A DNA stretch of 64,000 nucleotides, from contig NZ_JAJFES010000003.1 of assembly GCF_020708045.1 (NCBI RefSeq), positions 434,001 to 498,000 on the forward strand. Direction: 5' to 3'. This DNA is from Massilia sp. IC2-278. Its GTDB lineage: Bacteria; Pseudomonadota; Gammaproteobacteria; Burkholderiales; Burkholderiaceae_D. Position 1 is the stretch's first letter; each line of letters begins with the position of its first letter. A model generated the notes under the pieces. It did no database searches. It was given only the letters and a program-made list of their open reading frames with translations, and was not told the DNA's origin. The position numbers and the translations under genes were made by a program. Shown one piece after another: positions 54,002-63,416 of this stretch.

Positions 54002-55249
54002 ATGCTTCGCAACTACCTGCTCACCGCATGGAAGGTCTTCATGCGCCGTAAACTCTTCACCGCGATCAACCTGGTCTGCATCGTGCTCACCCTGGTGGTG
54101 CTGATGGTCGTGACCTCGCTGCTGGAGACCGCCTTCCGCCCGTCCGGGGTCGAAGGCAAGAGCGATCGCTTCCTGCAGATCGTCATGATGCGCCTGGACA
54201 GCCCGGACGGCCACCGCGTCAGCACCATGCCGCTCGGCTTCAAGCTGATCGAGAAGTACCTGAAGCCGATGCCGGGTGTGGAGCGCGTGGCCGCGGTGAC
54301 CCTGCCCACCGGCGCCGCGGTCTACCAGGGCGAGCGCGTGAGCGAGCTGCAGATGCGCCGCGCCGATGCCGACTACTGGAAGATCCTCGACTTCACGCTG
54401 CTGGCCGGGCGCCTGCCGAACGCCGCCGACGATGCCGCCGGCCGCATGATCGCGGTGCTGAACGCGAGCACGGCGCAACGCCTCTTCCCCGGCGCACCCG
54501 CGCTTGCCGTCGGCCAGCACATCGACGTCAGCGGCCAGAACTTCGAGGTCGTGGGCGTGGTCGAGGATGCGATGCACGTGAACGCCTTTGCCGACGTCTG
54601 GGCGCCGATCAGCACCTATGCGTCCTCGGACTACCGCAACCAGATGAGCGGCATGTTCGTGGCCCTGATCCTGGCCGAGCGCGCCGCCGACCTGCCGCGC
54701 ATCCAGCGCCAGGTGGAGCAGATCGCGAAAAGCGTCGTCCACGACGACCCCAAGCAATGGAAGAGCACCCGCTTCTGGGCCGACAGCAAGCTCGACCTGT
54801 TCGCACGCATCACGGTCGGCAATAACGAAACCTTCGATTCCGGCGCCGGCAAGCTGCTGGCCCTGATCGTTGCGGCGATGCTGGTCTTCATGCTGCTGCC
54901 GGCACTGAACCTGGTCAACCTGAACACCGGCCGCATCATGGAGCGGCGCGTCGAGATCGGCGTGCGCAAGGCCTTCGGCGCCACCAGTTCGCAGCTGGCG
55001 ATCCAGCTGGTGGTGGAAAACGTGCTGCTCTGCCTGGCCGGCGGCCTGCTGGCCCTGGCTGCCACCGCCGGCGTGCTGGCCTGGCTCGAGCACATCCAGC
55101 TGATCGACTACATGCGCTACGACCTGAACCTGGCCGTGTTCGGCTGGGGCATGCTGATCGCCACCGTCTTCGGCCTGGTCTCCGGCGTGCTGCCCGCCTG
55201 GAAGATGTCGCGCCTCGACCCTGTCCACGCCCTGAAGGGAGCGATCTGA
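54002..55249 (+). CDS. ABC transporter permease 1 (MacB/FtsX type)
   Basis: 415 residues, four membrane segments: one near residue 25, three after about residue 280; a large periplasmic domain between (MacB_PCD). C-terminal FtsX domain ends SGVLPAWKMSRLDPVHALKG, a family hallmark. Partner of permease 2; the stop overlaps the next start by one base. Confidence 0.92.
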   Translation: MLRNYLLTAWKVFMRRKLFTAINLVCIVLTLVVLMVVTSLLETAFRPSGVEGKSDRFLQIVMMRLDSPDGHRVSTMPLGFKLIEKYLKPMPGVERVAAVTLPTGAAVYQGERVSELQMRRADADYWKILDFTLLAGRLPNAADDAAGRMIAVLNASTAQRLFPGAPALAVGQHIDVSGQNFEVVGVVEDAMHVNAFADVWAPISTYASSDYRNQMSGMFVALILAERAADLPRIQRQVEQIAKSVVHDDPKQWKSTRFWADSKLDLFARITVGNNETFDSGAGKLLALIVAAMLVFMLLPALNLVNLNTGRIMERRVEIGVRKAFGATSSQLAIQLVVENVLLCLAGGLLALAATAGVLAWLEHIQLIDYMRYDLNLAVFGWGMLIATVFGLVSGVLPAWKMSRLDPVHALKGAI

Positions 55250-56448
55250 TGTTCCGCCATCTGCTGAAACTGACCTGGAAACGCAAGTCCAGGAACCTGA
55301 TGCTGAGCCTTGAAATCCTGCTCGCGTTCGCCATCGTGTTCGGCGTTGCCGCGTTCGGCGCACGCTACCTGCAGCTGTACCGCATGCCGCTCGGCTTCGA
55401 GGCGAACGACGTCTGGTCGGTGTCGATCCAGGCCGCCGACAACGGCAAGGAACGTTTCGACGCCGCCGTCTACGACACCCTGCGGCGCGGCCTGGCCGAG
55501 CTGCCGGAAGTGAGCGCCAGCGCCTTTGTCAACCACGAGCCCTACGCCATGTCGACCTATGCCGGCGACATGCGGCGCAGCGCCGGGGCGCCGCAGGTGC
55601 ACACCGAAATGATCGAGACCGACGATGCGCTGGCCGGCGTGCTCGGGCTGCGCCTGAGCGAGGGCCGCTGGTTCTCCCAGCTCGACAACGGCAGCGCCGC
55701 GCGGCCGGTAGTCATCAACCGCCGCATGGCCGACGCCATGTTCCCCGGCGAACGCGCGCTCGGCCAGCAATTCATCGACGGCGAAGGCGACAAGCCGGGC
55801 ACCAGCTACCGCGTGGTCGGCGTGGTCGAGGATTTCCGGCCCAAGGGCGAATTCGATGCGCCGGTCAACTTCGCCTTCCTGCGCTTCGAGCCGGGCAGGA
55901 ACGAGGGCGACATCCGCACCATCGTGCTGAAGGTGAAGCCGGGCACCGGGCGCGATTTCGAGAACCGCCTGGTGCGCCGCCTGAAGCTGATCCGCAACGA
56001 CTGGGGCTACCAGGTCACGCCGCTGGCCACGCTGCGCAAGACCATGCTGCATACGCGCGCCATGCCGCTGGTGCTGGTCTCGGTGATCGCCGCCTTCATG
56101 CTGGTGATGGTCGCCTTTGGCCTGTTCGGCGCGCTGTGGCAGAACACCACCGCGCGCATCCCCGAGATCGGCCTGCGCCGCGCGATCGGCGCCAGCGCCG
56201 CCGGCATCTACCGCCAGATCGTGCTCGAACAGTTCATGCTCAGTTCCATCGCGATCGGGCTCGGCCTGGTCCTGCTGGTGCAGCTGCCGCTCACCGGCGT
56301 GCTCGGCGAAAGCCTGAACTGGGCGGTCTTCGCTGCGGCGGCCGGCCTGTCGATGGTGGTCATCTATCTGCTATCCTTGCTGTGCGCCCTGTACCCGGGC
56401 TGGCGCGCCAGCCGCCTGAGCCCGACCGAAGCGCTGCACTACGAATAA
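55249..56448 (+). CDS. ABC transporter permease 2 (MacB/FtsX type)
   Basis: 399 residues, same layout as permease 1: first segment near residue 25, periplasmic domain, three C-terminal segments. It ends YPGWRASRLSPTEALHYE. The two permeases differ considerably in sequence, so a heterodimer is likely. Cargo unknown; such systems export peptides, lipids or toxic compounds. Confidence 0.92.
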   Translation: MFRHLLKLTWKRKSRNLMLSLEILLAFAIVFGVAAFGARYLQLYRMPLGFEANDVWSVSIQAADNGKERFDAAVYDTLRRGLAELPEVSASAFVNHEPYAMSTYAGDMRRSAGAPQVHTEMIETDDALAGVLGLRLSEGRWFSQLDNGSAARPVVINRRMADAMFPGERALGQQFIDGEGDKPGTSYRVVGVVEDFRPKGEFDAPVNFAFLRFEPGRNEGDIRTIVLKVKPGTGRDFENRLVRRLKLIRNDWGYQVTPLATLRKTMLHTRAMPLVLVSVIAAFMLVMVAFGLFGALWQNTTARIPEIGLRRAIGASAAGIYRQIVLEQFMLSSIAIGLGLVLLVQLPLTGVLGESLNWAVFAAAAGLSMVVIYLLSLLCALYPGWRASRLSPTEALHYE

Positions 56449-56469
56449 ACAGAAAAGAGACTCACCGAG

Positions 56470-57870
56470 ATGGAAGCATCACGCACTCCGCGCATCCTGG
56501 TCGTCGACGACGATGGCGCGGTCCAGGTGTCGCTGGCCCTGCTGCTCAAGCAATCCGGTTTCGACGCCGCCTGCTGCGACGGGCCGGCGCCGGCCCTGGC
56601 CCTGCTGGCGCGCGAACCCTTCGACCTGGTCCTGCAGGACATGAACTTTTCGCTGCAGACCAGCGGCGCCGAGGGCCTGGCCCTGCTGGAAGCCATCCGC
56701 AAGCAGCATCCGCAGCTGCCCGTGCTCCTGATGACGGCCTGGGGCTCGATTGCGCTGGCGGTGAATGGCATCAAGGCCGGCGCCGCCAACTTCTTCACCA
56801 AGCCCTGGGACAACGCCCAGCTGGTGGAACTGGTGCGCGCCACGCTGGACCTGGCCGGCGCCCCGGCCGGCGGCCCCACGCGCGCGGCGCTCGACAGCGG
56901 CTTCGACTTTTCCGCCATCGTCGGCGAGCATCCGAAGCTGCTGCGCGTGCTGGCCACCATCGCCCAGGTGGCGAAGACGCGCGCGCCGGTGCTGATCCTG
57001 GGCGAAAGCGGCACCGGCAAGGAGCTGGTGGCCGACGCCATCCACCGCAACAGCCCGCGCGCCGATCAACCCATCGTCAAGATCAACATGGGCGCGATCA
57101 CGCCGACGCTGTTCGAGAGCGAGATGTTCGGCCACGTGCGCGGCGCCTTTACCGATGCGCGCAGCGATCGCAAGGGCCACATCGCCGCGGCCGAAGGCGG
57201 CACCCTGTTCCTCGACGAGATCGGGGAACTCAATCGCGGCGACCAGGTGAAACTCCTGCGCGTGCTGCAGGACGGCCGCTACCAGCCGGTCGGCGCCAGC
57301 CGCAGCGAGCAGGCCGACGTGCGCGTGGTCTCGGCCACGAACCGCGAACTGGCCGAGCTGGTGGCGGCCGGAGAATTTCGCGAAGATTTGTTCTACCGCC
57401 TGAACCTGATCACCATCCGCCTGCCGCCGCTGCGCGAACGGCGCAGCGACATCCCGCTGCTGGCGCGCCACATCGCGGCGTCGGTGGCCGACAGCTATGG
57501 CCTGGGCGAGGTCGGCCTGAACGCCAGCGCGCTGGAGTGGCTGGGCGCCCAGCCCTGGCCCGGCAACATCCGCCAGCTCAAGCAAACCCTGGAACGCACC
57601 CTGCTCCTGGCCGGCAAGGCGCAGCTGACGGGCGCCGACTTCGCGGCCGGCCAGCATGACGAAGCGGCAGCAAGCGGCAGCGCACCTCGCCTCGGCGTGG
57701 ACGGCATGACCCTGGAACAGGTGGAGCGCCACATGATCGAGCAGGCGCTCGACCAGCACGGCGGCAACATCACGCGCGTGGCCAGGGCGCTGGGCCTGTC
57801 GCGCACCGCCCTGTACCGGCGCCTGGAACGCCACGGCCTGGCCGAACCCGGCACCGAGGACGGCGCGTGA
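56470..57870 (+). CDS. NtrC-type sigma-54-dependent response regulator
   Basis: 466 residues. REC domain with phosphoacceptor D57 (LVLQDMNF); AAA+ domain with Walker A GESGTGKE near 175, the loop 1 motif GAFTDA (instead of GAFTGA), and Walker B GGTLFLDEIGEL; Fis-type HTH GGNITRVARALGLSRTALYR at the C terminus. It lies downstream of the ABC genes and overlaps the kinase gene (GTGA). The promoter of the operon is sigma-54, so this protein should activate its own operon. The GAFTDA variant is discussed in the findings. Confidence 0.94.
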   Translation: MEASRTPRILVVDDDGAVQVSLALLLKQSGFDAACCDGPAPALALLAREPFDLVLQDMNFSLQTSGAEGLALLEAIRKQHPQLPVLLMTAWGSIALAVNGIKAGAANFFTKPWDNAQLVELVRATLDLAGAPAGGPTRAALDSGFDFSAIVGEHPKLLRVLATIAQVAKTRAPVLILGESGTGKELVADAIHRNSPRADQPIVKINMGAITPTLFESEMFGHVRGAFTDARSDRKGHIAAAEGGTLFLDEIGELNRGDQVKLLRVLQDGRYQPVGASRSEQADVRVVSATNRELAELVAAGEFREDLFYRLNLITIRLPPLRERRSDIPLLARHIAASVADSYGLGEVGLNASALEWLGAQPWPGNIRQLKQTLERTLLLAGKAQLTGADFAAGQHDEAAASGSAPRLGVDGMTLEQVERHMIEQALDQHGGNITRVARALGLSRTALYRRLERHGLAEPGTEDGA

Positions 57871-59261
57871 CGCTGCGCCTGCGCCTGGGCGCGTATCTGC
57901 TGGCATTGCACCTGCTGCTGTTCGGCGCCGCGGCCTGGCTGCTGATCGGCCGCCCAGTGTGGTTCGTCGCCGCCGAAGCGCTGCTGCTGGGCAGCCTGGT
58001 GCTCGGCTTTGCGCTGCTGCGGCGCGCGCTGGAGCCGCTCGGCTACACGCGCCGCTTCCACGACCTGCTGCAGGACGGGCACTACGCGAACCGCCTGGCG
58101 GCCCCTGGTTCGCGCGAGCTGGAAGAACTGGTCGCCATGTTCAACACCATGCTGGCGGCCCTGCACCGCGAGCGCCTGGCCGCCGGCGAGCAGCAGGGTT
58201 TCCTCGACCGCCTGCTGGAAGCGACGCCCGGCGCGGTGCTGGTCTTCGATTTCGACGGCGCCGTCAGCCTGGTGAACGCCAGCGCCCTGGCCCTGCTCGG
58301 CATCGAGCGGCCGCAGGGTCATGCCCTGCCCGACTGGCTGGCCGGCATCGCGCCGCTTGCGCGCGGGCTGGATGCGCGGGCACGCGAGCGCAGCCTCGAC
58401 CTGATCGCCCAGCTCGACGCCCTGCCCCTGGGCGACAGCCGCCTGCTCACCGATCTTGAAGGGCGCCGCTACCGCGCCCAGCGCGGCCGGTTCTACGACC
58501 GCGGCTTTGCGCGCCACTTCCTGATGGTCGAGGAACTGACGGCGGAACTGGAAGACTCGGAGCGCGCCACCTACGCCAAGCTGGTGCGGGTGCTGGCGCA
58601 TGAGGTGAACAACACGGTGGCGGCGACCCGTTCCGTGCTCGATTCGCTGCTGTTCTACCGCAGCCAGCTGAACGAGTCGGATGCCGCCGATTTCGCCACC
58701 GCCATCGAGGCGGTGAAGCGGCGCAACCTGAGCCTGGGCGAATTCATCGACCGCTTCACGCGCGTGGTGAAGATGCCGGCGCCGGAGCTGCGGCCGGTGC
58801 GCATGAAGGAGATGATCGACGACATCCTGTGGCTGAACCGCGAGCAGTGCGCCAGCCGCGGCATCACGCTGCGCTGGCGCCGCTGCGACGAGGTGCCGCC
58901 GGTGGCGCTGGATGCGCAGCTGATGGAAGGCGCGCTGCTGAACATCGTGAAAAATGCGATCGAGGCGGTGGCGGCAAGGCAGGCGGCCGGGGCCGAAGGC
59001 GGGCATGTGGAAGTGTCGCTGGAGCGCGATGGCGATGGGCTGGTGCTGGCGGTGTTCGACTCGGCCGACCTGCTGGGTGAAGTGCCGCCGCGCCAGTTGT
59101 TCACGCCTTTCTTCAGCACCAAGCAGGGTGGCCAGGGGATCGGGCTGATGTTTGTGCGCGAGGTGTTGATGCGGCATGGGTTTGCGTATTCGCTGGCGTC
59201 GACCGGCAATGGCGAGACGCGCTTCGCGATCCGCTTCTCTATTACGGCCCGGGACCTGTGA
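57867..59261 (+). CDS. sensor histidine kinase, partner of the NtrC-like regulator
   Basis: 464 residues. Two N-terminal membrane segments (residues about 5-55) with almost no periplasmic loop, then HAMP-like and PAS (LLEATPGAVLVFDFDGAV) regions, phosphoacceptor His in VLAHEVNNTVAATRS, and ATPase with N-box NIVKNAIEAVAA and G2 box QGIGLMFVRE. The G1 box reads VFDSADLL rather than the usual DxGxG. GTG start overlaps the regulator stop. It probably senses something in or near the membrane. Confidence 0.93.
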   Translation: MTLRLRLGAYLLALHLLLFGAAAWLLIGRPVWFVAAEALLLGSLVLGFALLRRALEPLGYTRRFHDLLQDGHYANRLAAPGSRELEELVAMFNTMLAALHRERLAAGEQQGFLDRLLEATPGAVLVFDFDGAVSLVNASALALLGIERPQGHALPDWLAGIAPLARGLDARARERSLDLIAQLDALPLGDSRLLTDLEGRRYRAQRGRFYDRGFARHFLMVEELTAELEDSERATYAKLVRVLAHEVNNTVAATRSVLDSLLFYRSQLNESDAADFATAIEAVKRRNLSLGEFIDRFTRVVKMPAPELRPVRMKEMIDDILWLNREQCASRGITLRWRRCDEVPPVALDAQLMEGALLNIVKNAIEAVAARQAAGAEGGHVEVSLERDGDGLVLAVFDSADLLGEVPPRQLFTPFFSTKQGGQGIGLMFVREVLMRHGFAYSLASTGNGETRFAIRFSITARDL

Positions 59262-59277
59262 CTCGGGCCCGGGACGT

Positions 59278-59483
59278 GTGACGTACGGTGGGCACGCCGT
59301 GCCCACGCGGCACGCACGTATCCTTGCACCGCTGGCGGCACCGACTCGCTCGCGACATGTGCAACGGCCGGACACCCTTTTGACTGCCGTGTCCACCTCA
59401 GATTTCGCGAGCGAACATTCACCGCCAAGGGTGCAAGGACACGCACGTAACCGCGTGGGCACGGGGTGCCCACCGTACGTCGT
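59278..59483. repeat. REP-like paired palindromes, locus 5, with long inverted arms
   Basis: Copies at 59284-59310 and 59451-59477 in opposite orientation. The arms (about 60 bp, to ctggcgg/ccgccaaggg) are also inverted repeats, and inner TCGCTCGCGA/TTCGCGAGCGA pair as well, so about 200 bp can form one long hairpin. It lies between convergent genes (kinase and S46 peptidase). Confidence 0.85.
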
Positions 59484-59492
59484 GGCCAACGT

Positions 59493-59526
59493 AAAAAACC
59501 GCGGCGGGATTGCTCCGGCCGCGGTT
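59493..59526 (-). terminator. rho-independent terminator of the S46 peptidase gene
   Basis: AACCGCGGC, loop of about 11 nt, GGCCGCGGTT; on the minus strand a T6 run follows. About 20 bp beyond the stop. Confidence 0.88.
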
Positions 59527-59546
59527 CTTGAACAATCAATCCCGGA

Positions 59547-61700
59547 TTACTTCTTCGGGTACTTGATCGTCATTTCCTTGAGCAGGTTATCCGCCCCGTC
59601 GACTTCCTTCATCACCCACAGCATGTAGCGGATGTCGACGTGGATCGCGCGCGTGATCGCGGTGTCGAAGTACCAGTCCTTGGTGATCGACTCGTAGGTC
59701 GAGTCGAAGTTCAGGCCCACCAGTTCGCCGCGCTTGTTCATCACCGCCGAACCGGAGTTGCCGCCGGTGGTGTCGGCGCTCGACAGGAAGTTCACCGGCA
59801 CGGTGTTCAGCACCGGGTCCTTGAACACGCCGTAGCGCTTCTCCTGCACCGCCTTCGTCAGCGCCGCCGGGACCAGGAACGGGTCCTTGTCGGTTGCTTT
59901 CTCGACGATGCCTTCGACCGTCGTGAACGGGCCCTTGACCAGGCCGTCGCGCGGCGCATACGGCGACACGGTGCCGTAGGTCACGCGCAGGGTCGAGTTC
60001 GCGTCAGGGTAGACTGGCTTGCCCTGCGACTTCTTCCAGGCGATGACGGCGGCCATGTATTGCGGGATGGTGCGATCCAGGTTGCCGTCGATGTCCTTGC
60101 GCGCGTCTTCCAGCTTGGTGGTGGCGTCGTTCAGGCGCACGGCCAATTGAATAAACGGGTCGTTCGACTTGCGGAAGGCGTCCACGTCCTTGCCGATCCA
60201 GGCCAGGCGCTTGGCGGTGTCGGCCAGCTCGGTGTTCTTGTAGAAGGCGTCCAGGCTGTCGGCCTTGGGCATCACCGCGTGCAGGCCGGCCGGGCGCAGC
60301 GTCGCGTCGTCCTTCATGGCCGGGCTGGCGGCGGACCAGCGCGTCAGGCTGGCGCGCCAGCGGGCCTGGTCCACTTCCGGCACGAAGGATTGTTCCAGGC
60401 GGGTCAGGCGCGCCTTGATGAACGACAGGTCGCGTTCCTGGTAGCCGGATTCACGCTGGGCGTCCGGCTTCTGGCGTTCCAGGGCCAGGCGGTACAGGGT
60501 GCGCGCGCTTTTCAGCAGGTCGCTGTTGGTGGCTTCGGCATATGCCGCTTCGTTGCGCGAGAGGTTCATGTCCATCTCGATCCAGGTATCGAGCTGGCCG
60601 AGCAGGTCGGCGCCGCTGCCGTTCTTCGCGTACCAGGCGCGGAACTCGGCGTCCTGCACGTCCTTGATGGCGGCGATGTCCTTGCGCGCGAAGCCGTCGA
60701 GCAGGCCCTGGGTCTTCTTGAGCACGTTGTTCAGGCTCTTGGCCACGCTGGCGTAGCGCACTTCCCAGGCGGCGTTGCCCTTGGTAGCGGCGGCGATGAC
60801 GTCGAGGTCGGCGGTGATGGTCTTCACCTTGGCCGGATAGTCGACGTCGCGCGCGAAGCGGATTTCCGACGGCAGCTTGTAGCGGCTGGTGCGGCCCGGG
60901 TAGCCGGCCAGCAGGATCGGGTCGCCGTTCTTCAGGCCTTCGGCGGACACCACCAGGAAGTCCTTCGATTTGTACGGCACGTTATCCGGCGAAGGGTCGG
61001 CCGGGCGGCCATCCTTGCCGACGTAGGCGCGCAGGAAAGTGTAGTCGCCGGTCTGGCGCGGCCACTCGTAGTTGTCGATGTCGCCGCCGAAGTTGCCGAT
61101 CTTGTCCGACGGCGCGTATACCAGGCGCACGTCGCGGATCATCAGCTGCCTGATGCGGTAGTACTCGAGGCCGCGGTGGAAGGCCGGCACCGAGCAGCGG
61201 TAGGCCTTGTCGCTTTCGCACTCGGCGATCAGGGCCTTGATGCGCGAGGAAATCGTTTCGCTGCGTTCGCGGCCGCTCATGTTCGCGCCCAGGTCCTTCA
61301 GCACGCGGTCGGTCACGTTCTCGACCTTCTCGGTCACGTAGACCAGCGAGTTCGGGCCGCCGGGCAGTTCCTCGGCGCGGGTCTTGGCCAGGAAGCCGTC
61401 GACGATGTAGTTCTTTTCCGGGGTCGAGTTGCGCTGGATGGCGCCGTAGCCGCAGTGGTGATTCGTGACCACCAGGCCGTCCGGCGACACGAAGGAAGCC
61501 GAACAGCCGCCCAGCGACACGATGGCGCTCATCGGATGCTTCGACAGATCGGCCAGCTTCTCGGCCGGGATGGTGATGCCGATGCGTTTCAGTTCGGATT
61601 TCAGCTGCGGCAGCTGGTGCGGTTGCCACTGGCCTTCGTCGGCGACGGCGTGTGCCGCGACGCCAAGCAAGGCGACCGGCAGGACGATGGATTTGAACAA
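59547..61700 (-). CDS. S46-family dipeptidyl-peptidase (DPP7/DPP11-like)
   Basis: 717 residues with a signal peptide (cleavage near AHAVA). Chymotrypsin-like catalytic residues: His in VVTNHHCGYGAIQ, Asp in DNYEWPRQTG, Ser in TTGGNSGSAVMN. The S1-pocket position (glycine in DPP7, arginine in DPP11) falls in LNFDSTYES, where a serine is found. It acts in the periplasm on oligopeptides. Monocistronic with its own terminator. Confidence 0.93.
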   Translation of the reverse strand: MFKSIVLPVALLGVAAHAVADEGQWQPHQLPQLKSELKRIGITIPAEKLADLSKHPMSAIVSLGGCSASFVSPDGLVVTNHHCGYGAIQRNSTPEKNYIVDGFLAKTRAEELPGGPNSLVYVTEKVENVTDRVLKDLGANMSGRERSETISSRIKALIAECESDKAYRCSVPAFHRGLEYYRIRQLMIRDVRLVYAPSDKIGNFGGDIDNYEWPRQTGDYTFLRAYVGKDGRPADPSPDNVPYKSKDFLVVSAEGLKNGDPILLAGYPGRTSRYKLPSEIRFARDVDYPAKVKTITADLDVIAAATKGNAAWEVRYASVAKSLNNVLKKTQGLLDGFARKDIAAIKDVQDAEFRAWYAKNGSGADLLGQLDTWIEMDMNLSRNEAAYAEATNSDLLKSARTLYRLALERQKPDAQRESGYQERDLSFIKARLTRLEQSFVPEVDQARWRASLTRWSAASPAMKDDATLRPAGLHAVMPKADSLDAFYKNTELADTAKRLAWIGKDVDAFRKSNDPFIQLAVRLNDATTKLEDARKDIDGNLDRTIPQYMAAVIAWKKSQGKPVYPDANSTLRVTYGTVSPYAPRDGLVKGPFTTVEGIVEKATDKDPFLVPAALTKAVQEKRYGVFKDPVLNTVPVNFLSSADTTGGNSGSAVMNKRGELVGLNFDSTYESITKDWYFDTAITRAIHVDIRYMLWVMKEVDGADNLLKEMTIKYPKK

Positions 61701-61889
61701 GGTAAGACCCCGGTGAATGAAAACAAGCGGCGAGTATAGCTCGGCTGCCGGAGGGCGAAAACGGTTTTTTTGCGGTCAATACGGGCTTCCCGCGCCATGT
61801 GCCTGCGCCGGAGCGGCCTCGCACGCCTCATCCGCAATCTGGCTAGAATAGACGTTTGGCCCGCTGGGCCGGCATCACGAAAGACCGAC

Positions 61890-62924
61890 ATGGGACGCTT
61901 CAAGACCCTCCTCTCCTCCACCGCGCACAAGCTCGCGATCGAACCCTATACCGTGGCCCTGCTCGGCATGGTCGTCCTGGCCAGCTTCCTGCCCGCCAGC
62001 GGCGGGGTAGCCGACGCCCTCGGGAACGTCACCACCTTCGCCATCGGCCTGCTGTTCTTCCTGCACGGCGCCAAGCTTTCGCGCGAAGCGATCGTCGCCG
62101 GCATCTTGCACTGGCGCCTGCACTTGCTGGTGCTGGCCTCGACCTTCGTCATGTTCCCGCTGATGGGCCTGGCCATCAAGCCGCTGGCCCTGGGCCTGCT
62201 CACGCCCGACCTGTATCTCGGCATCCTGTTCCTGTGCGTGCTGCCGTCGACCGTGCAATCGTCGATCGCGTTCACCGCCATGGCGCGCGGGAACGTGGCG
62301 GCGGCCGTGTGCAGCGCCTCGGCCTCGAACTTCCTCGGCATCTTCCTCACGCCGCTGCTGGTGGGCGCATTCATCGTGCAGGGCGCGGGCGACGCCGGCT
62401 TCGGCTGGTCGCAGGTGCTGAGCATTGTCGAACAGCTGCTGCTGCCCTTCCTCGCCGGCCAATTGCTGCGCCCCTGGATCGGCGCCTTCATCGACCGCCA
62501 CAAGCCGGTGCTGCGCTACGTCGACCAGGGCTCGATCCTGCTGGTGGTGTACACCGCGTTTTCCGAGTCCGTCACCGAAGGCCTGTGGCAGCACATTTCC
62601 GGCGCCACGCTGGCCGCGCTGCTCGGCGTCTGCGCGCTGATGCTGGCGATCGCCCTGGGCCTGGCCACCTGGACCAGCCGCCGCCTGGGCTTCTCGAAGG
62701 AAGACGAAATCACCATCGTGTTCTGCGGTTCGAAGAAAAGCCTGGCGACTGGCGTGCCGATGGCCAAGGTGCTGTTCGCACCGTCGGCGCTGGGCATGAT
62801 CATCCTGCCGGTGATGCTGTTCCACCAGATCCAGCTGATGGTGTGCGCGGTGCTGGCGCAGCGCTGGGCGCGGCGGGCCGAGCAGCCGGTAGCCGTACCG
62901 GTGGCAAGCCAGGGTCAGGTCTGA
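61890..62924 (+). CDS. BASS-family (bile acid:sodium symporter-like) transporter
   Basis: 344 residues, ten membrane segments. SBF-like family: LPSTVQSSIAFTAMARGN, and FCGSKKSLATGVPMAK near the C-terminal third. Transports organic anions with sodium; substrate unknown. Start ATG at 61890 gives the family N terminus. Divergent from the S46 peptidase gene across 189 bp. Confidence 0.88.
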   Translation: MGRFKTLLSSTAHKLAIEPYTVALLGMVVLASFLPASGGVADALGNVTTFAIGLLFFLHGAKLSREAIVAGILHWRLHLLVLASTFVMFPLMGLAIKPLALGLLTPDLYLGILFLCVLPSTVQSSIAFTAMARGNVAAAVCSASASNFLGIFLTPLLVGAFIVQGAGDAGFGWSQVLSIVEQLLLPFLAGQLLRPWIGAFIDRHKPVLRYVDQGSILLVVYTAFSESVTEGLWQHISGATLAALLGVCALMLAIALGLATWTSRRLGFSKEDEITIVFCGSKKSLATGVPMAKVLFAPSALGMIILPVMLFHQIQLMVCAVLAQRWARRAEQPVAVPVASQGQV

Positions 62925-62964
62925 CATCCGGACACGAGCCCGGCCTTGGATGCAGGCGAGCGGC

Positions 62965-63336
62965 CTAGACCGCGTATTCGGCGCCGCAATGGATGCAGGC
63001 AAAGCGCTTCCTGCGCACCACGCTCGTCACCACGCCCGCCCAGCCCGCCGTGCGCGATTGCGACAGCGAGGCCGGATGCGGCGCCGCAAAGCCCTGGATC
63101 GTCGGGTGCTTGCCGCAGCCCGGACAGCGGTGCAGCAGGGCCAGGACGATGTGCACCGCGCCGGCCAGGAACATCCCCCACAAGGCCAGCCGCGCGGCGC
63201 CGCCAAGCGCAGGGGCCATGAAGGCGCTGATCCACCAGAGCAGCACCGCCGCGGCCATGAACGACCAGGTCACGACGACGCTGGCGGCGTCGGCGCGCAG
63301 CAGGCGTGCTTGTGGATACGGTGGCAAGGTATTCAT
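62965..63336 (-). CDS. small membrane protein with CPxC and CxxC motifs
   Basis: 123 residues, two membrane segments (residues about 18-65), then a cytoplasmic or periplasmic zinc-ribbon-like part with HRCPGCGKHP and FACIHCGAEYAV. Unknown function; the paired cysteines suggest a metal site. Convergent with the BASS gene. Confidence 0.72.
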   Translation of the reverse strand: MNTLPPYPQARLLRADAASVVVTWSFMAAAVLLWWISAFMAPALGGAARLALWGMFLAGAVHIVLALLHRCPGCGKHPTIQGFAAPHPASLSQSRTAGWAGVVTSVVRRKRFACIHCGAEYAV

Positions 63337-63416
63337 GCGTTATTCCGATAAAACTGGGCGGTTATTCATTACATGCAGAACTGAAGTCCAGCCTCGCTCC
63401 GGGTCGATTTGCCGCA

